64,000 nt of DNA from Acidimicrobiaceae bacterium (GTDB lineage: Bacteria > Actinomycetota > Acidimicrobiia > Acidimicrobiales > UBA8190): contig PLXQ01000054.1 in assembly GCA_003151475.1 (NCBI GenBank), forward strand, positions 62,001 through 126,000, given 5' to 3'. Under the pieces are notes generated by a model, which saw nothing but the letters and a program-made list of their open reading frames with translations, searched no databases and was not told where the DNA came from. Positions 1 to 9,222 of the stretch are shown one piece after another. Each line of letters starts with the position of its first letter. Position 1 is the first letter of the stretch. The position numbers and the translations under genes were made by a program.

Positions 1-178
1 AAGTACCCGTCACTCCCACCACCCATCGATCTGTCACGGCCATATGTTCGCCGAGTCACGACAAGTCGAGCGCGAAGGTTGGACGAGGAGTTCCCCGCCC
101 GTAACGCAAGGTGTAACCACTGCGTTGAACGAATGCCATCTATGAGTCACTCACTGATGCGGAAGGTGGGCACGGACT

Positions 179-2032
179 ATGGGCATGTTCTCCACAGAGC
201 CTCGGACGATCGCCGCTCGGATCCCGTTGGCAATGGCGGCACTCTTGCTGTCCTTTGTCGGCGTTGTCAACGCATTGCCACCGCCGGCGGCGGCATTAGC
301 ACCGTCGGCCCTGCATTCCTCGGCGACCTTCGGAGTCCTCACCTCTGTGTCGTGCCCGAGCTCTTCGTTCTGCGCCGCCGTCGATCTTGACGGAAATGCC
401 CTCACGTATCAGGCACCCAATTGGTCGGTCGCCAATATCTCGGACAGTCGGCTCTACGGGGTGTCCTGCGTGACGGAGACGTTCTGTGTGGCGGTGGGGC
501 AGGCGGGCAAGGCCTTCACCTTCGACGGATCGAACTGGGCCCCAGCCAGTGTGGATCCGAACAATGCCCTTGACGCCGTGTCGTGTCCCCAAGCGACCTT
601 CTGTGAGGCGGTCGATACCGCCGGTAACGTGGTCACATACAACGGAACGACATGGACGTCGGCGCCTATCGATACCAACGGCCTGGACGCGGTGTCGTGT
701 CTGACGTTGTCGTCCTGCTCGGCGGTTGATTCAGCGGGAAATATCCTCACCTACAACGGGAAGCGGTGGACGTCGGGGTCGATCGATGCGGGCGCCACTC
801 TCCTGGGCGTCTCGTGTGCCGGCAGCACGTTCTGTACAGCCGTCGACAGCGCCGGTCGGGCTCTTACGCCCGGTTCTGCAGGATCACCACTCTCGGCCGG
901 GTCCTCTTCGAGCGGGGTCGACACGACGTCGCTCGACGGCGTCTCCTGCCCGAGCACATCGTTCTGCGTCGCCGTGGACGCGAGCGGCAATGCCACCTCC
1001 TGGAACGGATCCTCGTGGGCGGCCCTCGCACCGGTGGACTCCGGGAATCAGCTTGACGACGTGTCTTGTGTCAGTACGACCTTCTGCACGGCTGTGGACA
1101 ACGCCGGCAACGCCGTCATCGACAACGCCGGAGTCTGGTCGGTGAACGCCGTCGACCATGTGATTTCGGGCATCTCGTGTCTGAGTACGGGAGGTACGAC
1201 CTCGTTCTGCGCCGCCGTCGATCGTGGCGGCAACCTGCTCACCACGGCCAACGAGTGGACCACGGTGTCGTCGAAGACGTCGATCGGGGGGACTCTGAAC
1301 TCCGTCTCGTGCTCGAATACCTCGTTCTGCGCCCTGGTGGCCAAGAGCGGTAAGGCGACGATCTGGCAAGGCCAGGGCGGGTTTCAGACCACGCAGCCCG
1401 ACACAAACCCGCTTCTCGGCGTGTCGTGCTTCACCGCCAGTACGACACAACGCTGCTGGGCGGTCGACAAGGTTGGCAACACGGTCAGCTATAACGGGAC
1501 CAGTTGGTCGGCGAGTACCAAGATCGACGGCACCAAGATTCTCGAGGGCGTCTCCTGCCTTTCGGGGCCACCGAACAATGCCAGCTATTGCTCGGTGGTG
1601 GACAGCACGGGCGACATCCTGACGTTCAACGGGACGAGTTGGTCGCTCCCCATCAACATCGACGGGACGAAAGTCATGAAGTCCGTGGCGTGCACGTCAT
1701 CGAGCGTGTGCGTGGCTGTCGTCAGCTCCGGAACGATCTTCCGGACGACGAACGACTGGGCCGCCGGATCGGTCACCAGTGTCAAGGTCGGGACGGCGAT
1801 GGACTCCCTGTCCTGTGACAACACGACGACCTGCCAGTCCGTGAACGGCAACGGGAAGGCATTCTGGACGACCAATCAGTGGACAACCAGTTCATCGGCG
1901 AAGATCGACTCACACACGCTCGAGGGCATCTCGTGCTGGGGGGCGACCAACTGCTCTGCCGTTGACGGCGCCGGATTCGCCTTGACCAGCGACAACGACT
2001 GGATCAATACCTCCGTGGTGGCAATCGACTGA
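179..2032 (+). CDS. Secreted 14-repeat Cys-pair protein (first of tandem pair)
   Basis: This 617-residue protein starts with a signal peptide (basic N terminus, hydrophobic residues about 15-33, then an Ala/Pro-rich stretch), so it should be exported. The rest is 14 copies of a repeat of about 42 residues. The core is VSCxSxxFCxAVDxxGN, followed by a NGxxW segment, so each copy has one Cys-x5-Cys pair (longer spacing in copies 8, 10 and 11) and usually one Trp. A repeat of this size with one aromatic per copy suggests beta-propeller blades, and 14 copies could make two seven-bladed propellers; that fold is inference. I see no catalytic motif. A related protein starts two bases after its stop, so the two are probably co-transcribed. 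Function is unknown; adhesion or ligand binding outside the cell is a guess. Confidence 0.85.
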   Translation: MGMFSTEPRTIAARIPLAMAALLLSFVGVVNALPPPAAALAPSALHSSATFGVLTSVSCPSSSFCAAVDLDGNALTYQAPNWSVANISDSRLYGVSCVTETFCVAVGQAGKAFTFDGSNWAPASVDPNNALDAVSCPQATFCEAVDTAGNVVTYNGTTWTSAPIDTNGLDAVSCLTLSSCSAVDSAGNILTYNGKRWTSGSIDAGATLLGVSCAGSTFCTAVDSAGRALTPGSAGSPLSAGSSSSGVDTTSLDGVSCPSTSFCVAVDASGNATSWNGSSWAALAPVDSGNQLDDVSCVSTTFCTAVDNAGNAVIDNAGVWSVNAVDHVISGISCLSTGGTTSFCAAVDRGGNLLTTANEWTTVSSKTSIGGTLNSVSCSNTSFCALVAKSGKATIWQGQGGFQTTQPDTNPLLGVSCFTASTTQRCWAVDKVGNTVSYNGTSWSASTKIDGTKILEGVSCLSGPPNNASYCSVVDSTGDILTFNGTSWSLPINIDGTKVMKSVACTSSSVCVAVVSSGTIFRTTNDWAAGSVTSVKVGTAMDSLSCDNTTTCQSVNGNGKAFWTTNQWTTSSSAKIDSHTLEGISCWGATNCSAVDGAGFALTSDNDWINTSVVAID

Positions 2033-2033
2033 C

Positions 2034-4478
2034 GTGGCTTCCCGACCCGACTTCGACCGGAGCGATGGTCGGAAGAACACCCGGAATGCCCTGGCGCGCA
2101 TGTGGGGGAGGACGCCATACGCCGTGGTGACAACGGCGCTCTTGTTAGTCGGCACGGCTGCCTTAGATGCCGGACCGGCCGGGGCGGCGCCGACGTGGAG
2201 GACCACGGATCTTCCCGCCGTAGGCGCCGGGCCACCGGCCACGTTCGAATCGGCCCCGGCGGTTTCGTGTGCGTCGGTCACGGTTTGCGTGGCGGTGGGC
2301 TCCTACGCACCTATCGGGGTCGCGTCATCCTCACTCGGCGGCGGCGTCATCCCCATGAGCGCCTCCTTGACCGGTCCCACGTGGAGTGCTCAGGTCCTTC
2401 CCTGGCCGGCCGGGAGCTCGGGGGTGTCGCTGTCGGCCGTCTCGTGTCCCTCGGCCTCGGTGTGTGTGGCCGTCGGGCAGTACTCGCCAGCGGGCGGTGG
2501 GGTCCGTCCGTTGGCGGAGAGCCTGGCGGACGGCACGTGGACGGCCACCGCTCTGCCTTCGCCCTCGCGGGCCTACTTCACCTCTCTGTCTCGCGTTCCG
2601 CTGCTGGGTGGGGTGTCGTGCACCTCGGTTACAACGTGTGTGGCCGTCGGGGTGTATCCCGTCCACAGAGGCAGGACCCTGGCCTGTTGCTACCGCTACT
2701 ACCCGCTGGTGGAGACGCTTGCCGGGGGGATCTGGACGGCTTCCACGGCGCCCAGTCCCCGCGGAGGATCCGACGCGTCGTTGTCTTCGGTGTCGTGCTC
2801 GGAGCCGACGACCTGTGTGGCCGTAGGCAATGTCACCGTCTCGGGCGGGCCGAGCCTTCTGGCCGAATTCCTGTCCGGAACCAGGTGGGCGCCGGCGTTG
2901 GTCGCGGTTCCGTCGGATGGTTCGTACCCGGCTCCCTTCCCCTGGAGCGTGTCGTGCGTGGGTTCTCGTTGTGTCGCCCTCGGGGCCTACGTTGCCGCCG
3001 ATGGCGCGGGCGCCGTTGTGGCCGAGACTCTGTCCGGCCGTTCATGGACGCCCACGTCATTGCCGCTCCCGCCTGGTGGGTCCTATGGGTTCCCCTTCAC
3101 CTACGAGCCGCAGGGCGCGGTGTCATGCAGTGCGATCGGGTTGTGCGTCGCCGTGAGCTCGTACCAGCCGAGCGGGGGCGGCCAGGAGGCGCTGGGCGAG
3201 ATGCTCAGTGACGGCACGTGGACGCCGACATCGCTGCCGTCGCCTTCCGGAGCCACGTCCGCCGACCCTCAGGGCCTATCGTGCCCGGCACCGCAGGCGT
3301 GCGTGGCCGTGGGCAGCTATCCGCCGATCGGTGGTGGAGAGGGTCCTCTGACCGAGACACTGTCGGGAAGCACGTGGACAGCCGGCACCTTGCCTTTGCC
3401 CGTGCCGTCACCTGACGCATCGATCTCGGCGCTGTCGTGCATCTCGGCCTCGTCGTGCGTGGCGGTGGGCGGTCTCTACGGAGTCGATCACTTCCAGAGG
3501 CCCTTCGAAGAGACCCTGTCCGGTGCCAGCTGGACGGCCGCGACGCTGCGATTCCCCGACCACAGCGTCCCCAGTGGTGACGCCAATCCGGTCATGCAGG
3601 GGTTGTCCTGTCCATCGGCCTCTTCGTGCGTGGCGGTGGGGTATGCGCCGGGGCCTGCGCTCACCGAGCACCCTCTCGTCGAAGTGATGTCCGGGGCGGC
3701 GTGGAAGCCTGAACGACTTTCGCTTCCCGAGGGGATGCAAGGCCGGTCGGCGTCGTTGGCCGGAGTCTCGTGCTCGTCGGCCACCTCGTGTGTGGCCGTG
3801 GGCGCCCTCCAATCCGAAGATGTCGCCGTGATCGAGACACTCGCCGGCGGGACATGGGTACCGACGGTTCTGCGTCCACCGGGTGACGAGCCCCGGATCT
3901 CACTGTCGAGCGTGTCGTGCCCGTCGGCCACCTCGTGTGTGGCCGTGGGCGCCTACTGGGGTGCCAACCCCGGGTTCTCTCGACCCCTGGTGGCCACGGA
4001 GTCGGGAGCGGTGTGGCATGTGGAGAAACTGAACCTGCCATCGAACGCTCGGAGCGACGTCGCCTTCACGGTGCCGCTCTTGCGATCGGTCTCATGTCCC
4101 TCGATCACTTCCTGCACGGCGGTGGGCTTCTATCCCACATCCTTCGACAGTACGGCGCCGCTCGTCGAGACACTGTCTGGCAGCACGTGGCGGCCGCTGT
4201 CTCCACCGGTGACGACAAAGGACAACTGGACGCTGCTGTGGGGATTGTCGTGCCTTTCGACTGGTTCGTGCACCGCCGTCGGCGAATCCGACGGATTGCC
4301 ACTGGTAGAGACGAAGTCGGCCACGACGTGGACTTCAACCGTCGTTCCGCTTCCGGCGGGTGACTCGGGTGCTTCTCTCCAAGGCGTGAGCTGCACCTCG
4401 ACGGCGTCGTGTACTGCCGGCGGCGGAGGTATCGGAGTGTCGGGGATCTACCCCGTTGTCGCTTCCGATGCCACCTGA
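2034..4478 (+). CDS. Secreted 14-repeat Cys-pair protein (second of tandem pair)
   Basis: This 814-residue protein starts at a GTG one base after the upstream stop, so translation is probably coupled. It has a long basic N-terminal region and a hydrophobic export segment at about residues 29-51 ending in an AGAAP-type cleavage region. The mature part holds 14 copies of VSCPSxxxCVAVGxY, each followed by a LxxTLSGxxWxxxxLP stretch, with a period near 55-60 residues. This is longer than in the upstream protein, but the Cys-pair core is the same and the copy number is identical. Copy 14 has drifted (SCTAGGGG). No enzyme motif is visible. The pair probably arose by gene duplication followed by lengthening of the loop between cores. 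Function unknown. Confidence 0.85.
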   Translation: MASRPDFDRSDGRKNTRNALARMWGRTPYAVVTTALLLVGTAALDAGPAGAAPTWRTTDLPAVGAGPPATFESAPAVSCASVTVCVAVGSYAPIGVASSSLGGGVIPMSASLTGPTWSAQVLPWPAGSSGVSLSAVSCPSASVCVAVGQYSPAGGGVRPLAESLADGTWTATALPSPSRAYFTSLSRVPLLGGVSCTSVTTCVAVGVYPVHRGRTLACCYRYYPLVETLAGGIWTASTAPSPRGGSDASLSSVSCSEPTTCVAVGNVTVSGGPSLLAEFLSGTRWAPALVAVPSDGSYPAPFPWSVSCVGSRCVALGAYVAADGAGAVVAETLSGRSWTPTSLPLPPGGSYGFPFTYEPQGAVSCSAIGLCVAVSSYQPSGGGQEALGEMLSDGTWTPTSLPSPSGATSADPQGLSCPAPQACVAVGSYPPIGGGEGPLTETLSGSTWTAGTLPLPVPSPDASISALSCISASSCVAVGGLYGVDHFQRPFEETLSGASWTAATLRFPDHSVPSGDANPVMQGLSCPSASSCVAVGYAPGPALTEHPLVEVMSGAAWKPERLSLPEGMQGRSASLAGVSCSSATSCVAVGALQSEDVAVIETLAGGTWVPTVLRPPGDEPRISLSSVSCPSATSCVAVGAYWGANPGFSRPLVATESGAVWHVEKLNLPSNARSDVAFTVPLLRSVSCPSITSCTAVGFYPTSFDSTAPLVETLSGSTWRPLSPPVTTKDNWTLLWGLSCLSTGSCTAVGESDGLPLVETKSATTWTSTVVPLPAGDSGASLQGVSCTSTASCTAGGGGIGVSGIYPVVASDAT

Positions 4479-4491
4479 TCGCCGGTCAGGT
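4473..4491. terminator. Hairpin between convergent genes
   Basis: ACCTGA and TCAGGT form a perfect 6-base stem around a 7-base loop. It spans the stop of the second repeat protein and touches the stop of the convergent peptidase gene. It sits where a bidirectional terminator would act, but the stem is short and there is no T tract, so this is tentative. Confidence 0.3.
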
Positions 4492-5318
4492 CAAATGGTG
4501 GGAGGAAGGGGGGCGACACTTCCGTAGGCCACCGCGAACCCGTTGTTAGCCGGGTTGGGTGCCGAAGGTATCGAGACCGTCTTCCCCCCCTTGATCATCC
4601 TGCCCGAATCAGCGGTGACGAGGTCAGGATTGGCTCCGTTCACCGTGCCGTTGTCGAAATCGACCGTGGTGTCGTGGGCGAGAGCAGCGACGTGGTTGCC
4701 CACCGTCGGAGCCTCCTGGATCCACTCGACCGAGGTCATGGGACCCGAGTACGCCTGGTGGGTCGTAAAGGACTTTCCGGTCGTCAGGTCGCTCACGGTG
4801 ATGGTCCAGTTGGGAGTGCCTTGCGTGATGGATACGGCCATGGTGTCCCCGGGATGGACGGTGATCCCTGCGATGGGAGTTTCGAAGGCGGGCAGGATCT
4901 CCCACCACGCCTGATAGAAGGCCTGGCCGTTCACCCAGTCCTGCTCCGTGCCCGCTTGGATCAGATCGCTGTTGTTGAAGCCGTCGATTCCCACCCAGGT
5001 GGAGGAGAATTGGCGGGCTCTCCTTTTTGCGGGGGCGTTCACGGTGGGCACGGTCCACTGTCCCGTGGCGCTCGTGAATCCGCTCCCCGAGACCGCATAG
5101 CCCGACCAGTTCGTGGACGACCACGGCTTGGGGGTGGCCGTCGCCGCTCTGAACCCCTTCGGGCCCGGGCCCGGCGCCGGGATCATGGGCGCATGGGTCT
5201 CGGCTCCGACAGAAGCCACCGCCTGAGCGGCGGGGCTGACGTCCAGGCAGCCGATGGCGACGGTGACGAGCACCGCCGACGAAAGTGAACCGATCCGAAC
5301 CGCGACTCTCCGCCCCAT
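4491..5318 (-). CDS. Secreted peptidase G1 (eqolisin) family protein
   Basis: A 275-residue protein with a signal peptide (residues 1-35) and a domain matching the G1 glutamic peptidases. The family landmarks are visible: NWSGYAV near 70-76, GQWTVP near 86-91, TWVGIDG near 107-113, a Gln in LIQAGTEQDW (Q121), and a Glu in SVEWIQEAP (E198). In characterised eqolisins a Gln/Glu dyad in these positions does catalysis, typically acid-active protein cleavage. Length is typical of a bacterial member. The ATG at 5318 is preceded by a G-rich Shine-Dalgarno. It converges on the two repeat proteins; whether it acts on them is unknown. The family call is firm from motifs; activity and pH range are inferred. 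Confidence 0.88.
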   Translation of the reverse strand: MGRRVAVRIGSLSSAVLVTVAIGCLDVSPAAQAVASVGAETHAPMIPAPGPGPKGFRAATATPKPWSSTNWSGYAVSGSGFTSATGQWTVPTVNAPAKRRARQFSSTWVGIDGFNNSDLIQAGTEQDWVNGQAFYQAWWEILPAFETPIAGITVHPGDTMAVSITQGTPNWTITVSDLTTGKSFTTHQAYSGPMTSVEWIQEAPTVGNHVAALAHDTTVDFDNGTVNGANPDLVTADSGRMIKGGKTVSIPSAPNPANNGFAVAYGSVAPLPPTI

Positions 5319-5447
5319 GACCCCCCCTGTCGAGTGACTCCCCGCCCCTCAGACCGAACCAGACAATGCTAACGCCGATCGGGCTCTCAAGTGGGTCGGT
5401 CGGTGACAGTGTCGGGAGCTCCGCACGCGATGATTTAGGCTTCCATC

Positions 5448-7112
5448 GTGGACGTCTTGGTCGTGGTCGGAACCGAAGATGTGCCAGGTCAACTCCTCGA
5501 ACGTGCCCGTCACATCGTCCGGATACCCGAGAGCAGGCTCGGCCCGTCGACGGTGGCGGAGGTCCGGGCCCGAATTCCGAGAGACGTCGGCGTGGTTGGT
5601 CCCCACGGGTCCCCGGCGGCCCTGGACGCCGCCACCGGGCTCCATTCCGCCGGCCTTCCCGTCACTCTCTACACCGATGGTGCGGGGGGAGTCGTGCCCC
5701 CGGGGGTGAGGGTGCTGCCGTTGTCGGATACGGGGGCTCCGATGGAGGTGTCGCATTCCCTCCTCGACCTCGTCGGTGACACACCCCTGGTCCGGCTCGA
5801 CCGCGTCGGTCGAGATCTGGCCTGTCACTTTCTGGCCAAGCTCGAGTTCCTGAATCCCGGTGGAAGCGTCAAGGATCGTCCCGCCGTCGCCATGGTCGAA
5901 GCCGCTGAACGCGCTGGGCTTCTCGGGCCGGGCGGGACGATAGTGGAGCCGACGTCGGGGAACACCGGTGTGGGACTCGCCATCGTGGCCGCCCGCAAGG
6001 GGTACCACTGTGTGTTCGTGATGCCCGACAAGATCGCCGCGGAGAAGATCGACCTCCTGCGCGCCTACGGTGCCGAGGTGGTGGTCTGTCCCACGACGGT
6101 GGCGCCCGAGCACCCCGATTCTTATTACTCGGTTTCGGATCGGTTGGCGCGCGAGATCCCTGGTGCCTACAAGCCCAATCAGTACCAAAACGCCGACAAT
6201 CCCAAGGCGCACGAGACGTCGACGGGCCCGGAGATCTGGCGCCAGACGGCGGGCCGTGTCTCGCATTTCGTGGCCGGCATCGGCACCGGCGGGACGATCA
6301 CCGGCGTCGGTCGCTACCTCAAGTCGCAAAACCCGAATGTCCAGATCGTGGGCGCCGATCCCGAAGGGTCGGTCTACTCCGGTGGAAGCGGGCGGCCCTA
6401 CCTGGTGGAGGGCATTGGTGAGGATTTCTGGCCCGGCACATACGACCCCACGGTGGTGGACAACGTCCTCATGGTGAGCGACAGGGATTCGTTTCTCACC
6501 GCCCGTCGGGTGACGCGCGAAGAGGGCATCCTCGTTGGTGGGTCGGCCGGTACTGCCGTGTGGGCAGGCCTCCAGATTGCCCGACCCCTCGGCCCTGACG
6601 ATGTCGTCGTCGTGCTCATCCCCGACTCCGGTCGGGGATATCTCTCCAAGCTCTACAACGACGGATGGATGGCCGATTTCGGGTTCTTGCGGTCGGGCGG
6701 GCAGTCGGTGGGAGAAGTGATCTCCAACAAGGGCGGTGACCTCCCCCCCCTCATCCACGTGCACCCCGACGACTCCGTGCGCGACGTCATCGCCATCTTG
6801 CGCGAGTTCGGAGTCTCCCAAGTGCCCGTGCTCAAGGTGGAGCCCCCGGTTGTCGCCGCCGAGGTCCTCGGCTCGGTGCACGACCGGGACCTCCTCGAAG
6901 CCGCCTTCCAGGATCCGGATCTGCTCACCCGGCCCGTAAGCGAAGTGACCGGTCCACCTCTCCCCACCATCGGCGTGGGAGAACCGGTGGAGATGGCCGT
7001 GACCCGCATGGAGAAGGTCGGTGCCGTCCTCGTCTTCGACGCCGGACACCCTGTCGGGATCTTGACGCGTTCGGACGTCCTCGGCGCCCTCGTCGGTCGT
7101 TCAGCCACCTAG
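5448..7112 (+). CDS. cbs: Cystathionine beta-synthase with N-terminal extension
   Basis: PLP enzyme condensing serine (or an activated serine) with homocysteine to cystathionine. From residue 99 the protein follows the family: LVGDTPLVRL, the PLP lysine in NPGGSVKDR (K142), the phosphate loop TSGNTG (169-174) and GTGGTITG. Two CBS domains occupy about residues 415-554 (a C-terminal regulatory pair in many members). The odd part is residues 1-98, beginning with a GTG start; these are absent from usual enzymes and have alternating hydrophobic segments like a small alpha/beta domain. If the extension is not translated, the ATG at 5742 would give a normal 456-residue enzyme. A gamma-synthase/lyase gene follows after 15 bases, indicating a transsulfuration operon. 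Confidence 0.9.
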   Translation: MDVLVVVGTEDVPGQLLERARHIVRIPESRLGPSTVAEVRARIPRDVGVVGPHGSPAALDAATGLHSAGLPVTLYTDGAGGVVPPGVRVLPLSDTGAPMEVSHSLLDLVGDTPLVRLDRVGRDLACHFLAKLEFLNPGGSVKDRPAVAMVEAAERAGLLGPGGTIVEPTSGNTGVGLAIVAARKGYHCVFVMPDKIAAEKIDLLRAYGAEVVVCPTTVAPEHPDSYYSVSDRLAREIPGAYKPNQYQNADNPKAHETSTGPEIWRQTAGRVSHFVAGIGTGGTITGVGRYLKSQNPNVQIVGADPEGSVYSGGSGRPYLVEGIGEDFWPGTYDPTVVDNVLMVSDRDSFLTARRVTREEGILVGGSAGTAVWAGLQIARPLGPDDVVVVLIPDSGRGYLSKLYNDGWMADFGFLRSGGQSVGEVISNKGGDLPPLIHVHPDDSVRDVIAILREFGVSQVPVLKVEPPVVAAEVLGSVHDRDLLEAAFQDPDLLTRPVSEVTGPPLPTIGVGEPVEMAVTRMEKVGAVLVFDAGHPVGILTRSDVLGALVGRSAT

Positions 7113-7127
7113 GGGCTCGAGAAGACG

Positions 7128-8282
7128 ATGGACGACACTTCCGAGCACTACGGCTTCGAGACCCGCGCCATCCATGCCGGACAGGATCCCGATCCCGCCA
7201 CCGGGTCGGTCGTTCCCGCCGTCCACCTGGCCAGCACCTTCCGCCAGCGGGCGGTCGGTGCCGACCAGGCCTACGAATATGCACGTTCGGGAAACCCGAC
7301 CCGGAGTTCCCTGGAGCAACAGATGGCCTCGCTCGAGGGCGCCGGTTACGCCTCTGCCTTCGCCAGCGGGCTCGCCGCCGAGGACGCCGTGCTGCGGGCC
7401 CTGCTGGCGCCGGGGGACCATGTGATTCTGCCGCTCGACGCGTACGGCGGAACCTTCCGATTGCTCGACAGTGTGCACCGACCCGCGGGCATCAGTTCGA
7501 CGACCACCGACCTCGCCAATGGTGAAGGTCTCGAAGCGGCATGGCGCCAGGAGACCCGGATGGTCTGGGTCGAGACGCCGAGCAACCCCTCTCTCTCGAT
7601 CGTGGACATCGCCGCCACCGCCGCCTTTGCGCACGAGCGCGGCGCCGTCGTCGTGGTCGACAATACGTTCGCAACTCCCTATCTTCAGAATCCGTTGGCT
7701 CTCGGCGCCGATGTGATCGTGCACTCGACGACGAAGTACCTGGGAGGTCATTCCGATGCCGTCGGCGGCCTGGCTCTGCTCAATGACCCGGACATCGCCG
7801 ACCGGATCGCTTTCCTGCAGAATGCCACCGGTGCCGTACCGGGGCCTTGGGACTGCTACCTCATCCAGCGCGGGGCCAAGACCCTCGCCATCCGGATGGA
7901 ACGACATTGCCTCAATGCCCAGGTGGTGGCCGACCACCTCGACTCTCACGCGCTGGTGGCGAAGACGTACTATCCCGGACTGGCAACCCACCCCGGCCAC
8001 GAGACCGCGGCGCGCCAGATGCGCGGCTTCGGAGGCATCGTCTCCTTCCTGCACGCCGGCGGTGAGGCGGGCGCCCTGGCCATGGTGGCGCGTACCCGCG
8101 TGTTCACGCTGGCCGAGTCACTCGGCGCCGTGGAGTCTCTGATCGAGCATCCGGGTCGGATGACGCACGCCGTCCTGGCCCAGTCGTCACTGGCTGTGGA
8201 CCCGAGCCTGATCCGCCTCTCCGTTGGAATCGAGAGTATCGATGACCTTCTGGAGGATCTCGATCAAGCTTTCCGCGGGTGA
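7128..8282 (+). CDS. metB: Cystathionine gamma-synthase/lyase (PLP, Cys/Met metabolism)
   Basis: A 384-residue fold-type I PLP enzyme of the Cys/Met metabolism family. Visible landmarks are TRAIHAGQDPD near the N terminus, YARSGNPTR (51-59) that binds PLP phosphate from the neighbouring subunit, the VDNTFATPY motif (177-185), and the Schiff-base lysine in STTKYLGGHSD (K203). The family interconverts homoserine esters, cystathionine, cysteine and homocysteine. Its position 15 bases after cystathionine beta-synthase suggests the reverse direction (cystathionine to cysteine), but sequence alone does not separate synthase from lyase. The ATG at 7128 has a weak purine-rich upstream sequence. Cytoplasmic. 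Confidence 0.9.
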   Translation: MDDTSEHYGFETRAIHAGQDPDPATGSVVPAVHLASTFRQRAVGADQAYEYARSGNPTRSSLEQQMASLEGAGYASAFASGLAAEDAVLRALLAPGDHVILPLDAYGGTFRLLDSVHRPAGISSTTTDLANGEGLEAAWRQETRMVWVETPSNPSLSIVDIAATAAFAHERGAVVVVDNTFATPYLQNPLALGADVIVHSTTKYLGGHSDAVGGLALLNDPDIADRIAFLQNATGAVPGPWDCYLIQRGAKTLAIRMERHCLNAQVVADHLDSHALVAKTYYPGLATHPGHETAARQMRGFGGIVSFLHAGGEAGALAMVARTRVFTLAESLGAVESLIEHPGRMTHAVLAQSSLAVDPSLIRLSVGIESIDDLLEDLDQAFRG

Positions 8283-8393
8283 CGTTGCGTCACCAGCGAA
8301 GCTTCAGGTGTGACAACGCCTGAGTCGATGAGGTTCGACCGAAAGGCGGGGGGCTGCTGTCCCGGTGAGGGGCTAACCGGGACAGCGCCCGCC
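8278..8393 (+). terminator. Three consecutive hairpins after metB
   Basis: Three inverted repeats follow one another. GGTGACG/CGTCACC (8278-8294, loop of 3) covers the metB stop codon. TCAGG/CCTGA lies at 8304-8323. The largest has an 11-base perfect stem (8356-8366 with 8376-8386, loop of 9) inside an outer GGCGGG/CCCGCC stem (8345-8350 with 8388-8393). No T tract follows. A transcription terminator or an mRNA 3'-end stabiliser is most likely; a structured regulatory RNA is possible. I see no gene from here to 8535. Confidence 0.45.
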
Positions 8394-8535
8394 TGTTGAC
8401 CGGCGTGTCACCCCTGCACTCGTCGGGGGAAAGAGGAGCGTCGCCACAGCGCCACTTTAATCGCCGCGCCTTCAGGATGCAACTAAATCTATAGAATTAC
8501 TAGTCAGAATCGGGCGGCCACGAGGCCGCGTGTGT

Positions 8536-9056
8536 TCAGTGGGACCCCCGTCGTACCGACAGGGCGGTGCCCAGTTGGTCAGCGAGGGCCACGGCGACGA
8601 CACAACGCTCCTGTGAGATGGGAGTGGCAGGGGTTGGAGTGAGAATGAAGGTGCCGAGAATGCGGCCCCCGCCCCGGACCGGGAGCTCGACTTGTTTGGT
8701 GGGCGGCCCCATGGAGGTGGTGGGCCAGCGCAGAGGATGAGCCTGACCGTCCCGTCGGGCTCGATCCACGCCCCTTTGCCCGAAGGAGGGTCCCACACGA
8801 ATCGACAATCCTGAAGGGAGAGCAGATCCCGAAGCTCGGCGGCCACGGCTATGAGCACGAAGTCGGGCTCCTCACCATCGGAGATCCGCTCGGCCATGTC
8901 GTGGATGCGAATCAGCTCGTGCCTTCCCTCGGCGGCGTCCCGACGGTGCCGCCGCCCGCGCGAGGGTCGTGTCGGTCCGCGAGGGCGATCGCGAGAGATT
9001 GTGAGGCGTGCTCGGGGCCCGCTCCTCGCCCGAGAGATCGACGTCGGTGACGTCAC
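8536..9056 (-). pseudogene. Frameshifted remnant of a sensor-type (GAF-like C-terminal) protein
   Basis: Two overlapping minus-strand frames together make one recognisable domain. The first, from 9056, carries HELIRIHDMAERISDGEEP and AAELRDLLSLQDCRF up to EPDGTVRL. The second, ending at 8536, continues with LRWP..KQVELPVRGGGRILG and ERCVVAVALADQLGTALS. This order matches the C-terminal part of actinobacterial DUF4118/KdpD-like sensor proteins. The frame changes near 8735-8745, so a small indel separates the halves. The membrane segments usual upstream are missing, and the sequence before HELIRIHD looks non-coding or also shifted. It is either a decayed gene or a sequencing error. Confidence 0.6.
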
Positions 9057-9222
9057 CCGTGGTCACCGTTGGCTATCCACCTTCAGGCGCTTCCAAGCCG
9101 TCGACCCTCCGTGTCTGTGCTGGTGGAGAGCGTAGGGCCTGGGAGCGCACGGCATTCGCAGTCCAGCGCTGTCCCACCCCGAAGAAAGCCCCGGGAAGTG
9201 CCCGGGCGGCCGTCGAGCCTCG

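Noticed and set aside
5349-7049. 566-codon minus-strand frame opposite cbs
   Set aside because: Antisense shadow of a high-GC gene: His/Asp/Gly-rich translation, no motif, while the opposite strand has clear enzyme motifs.
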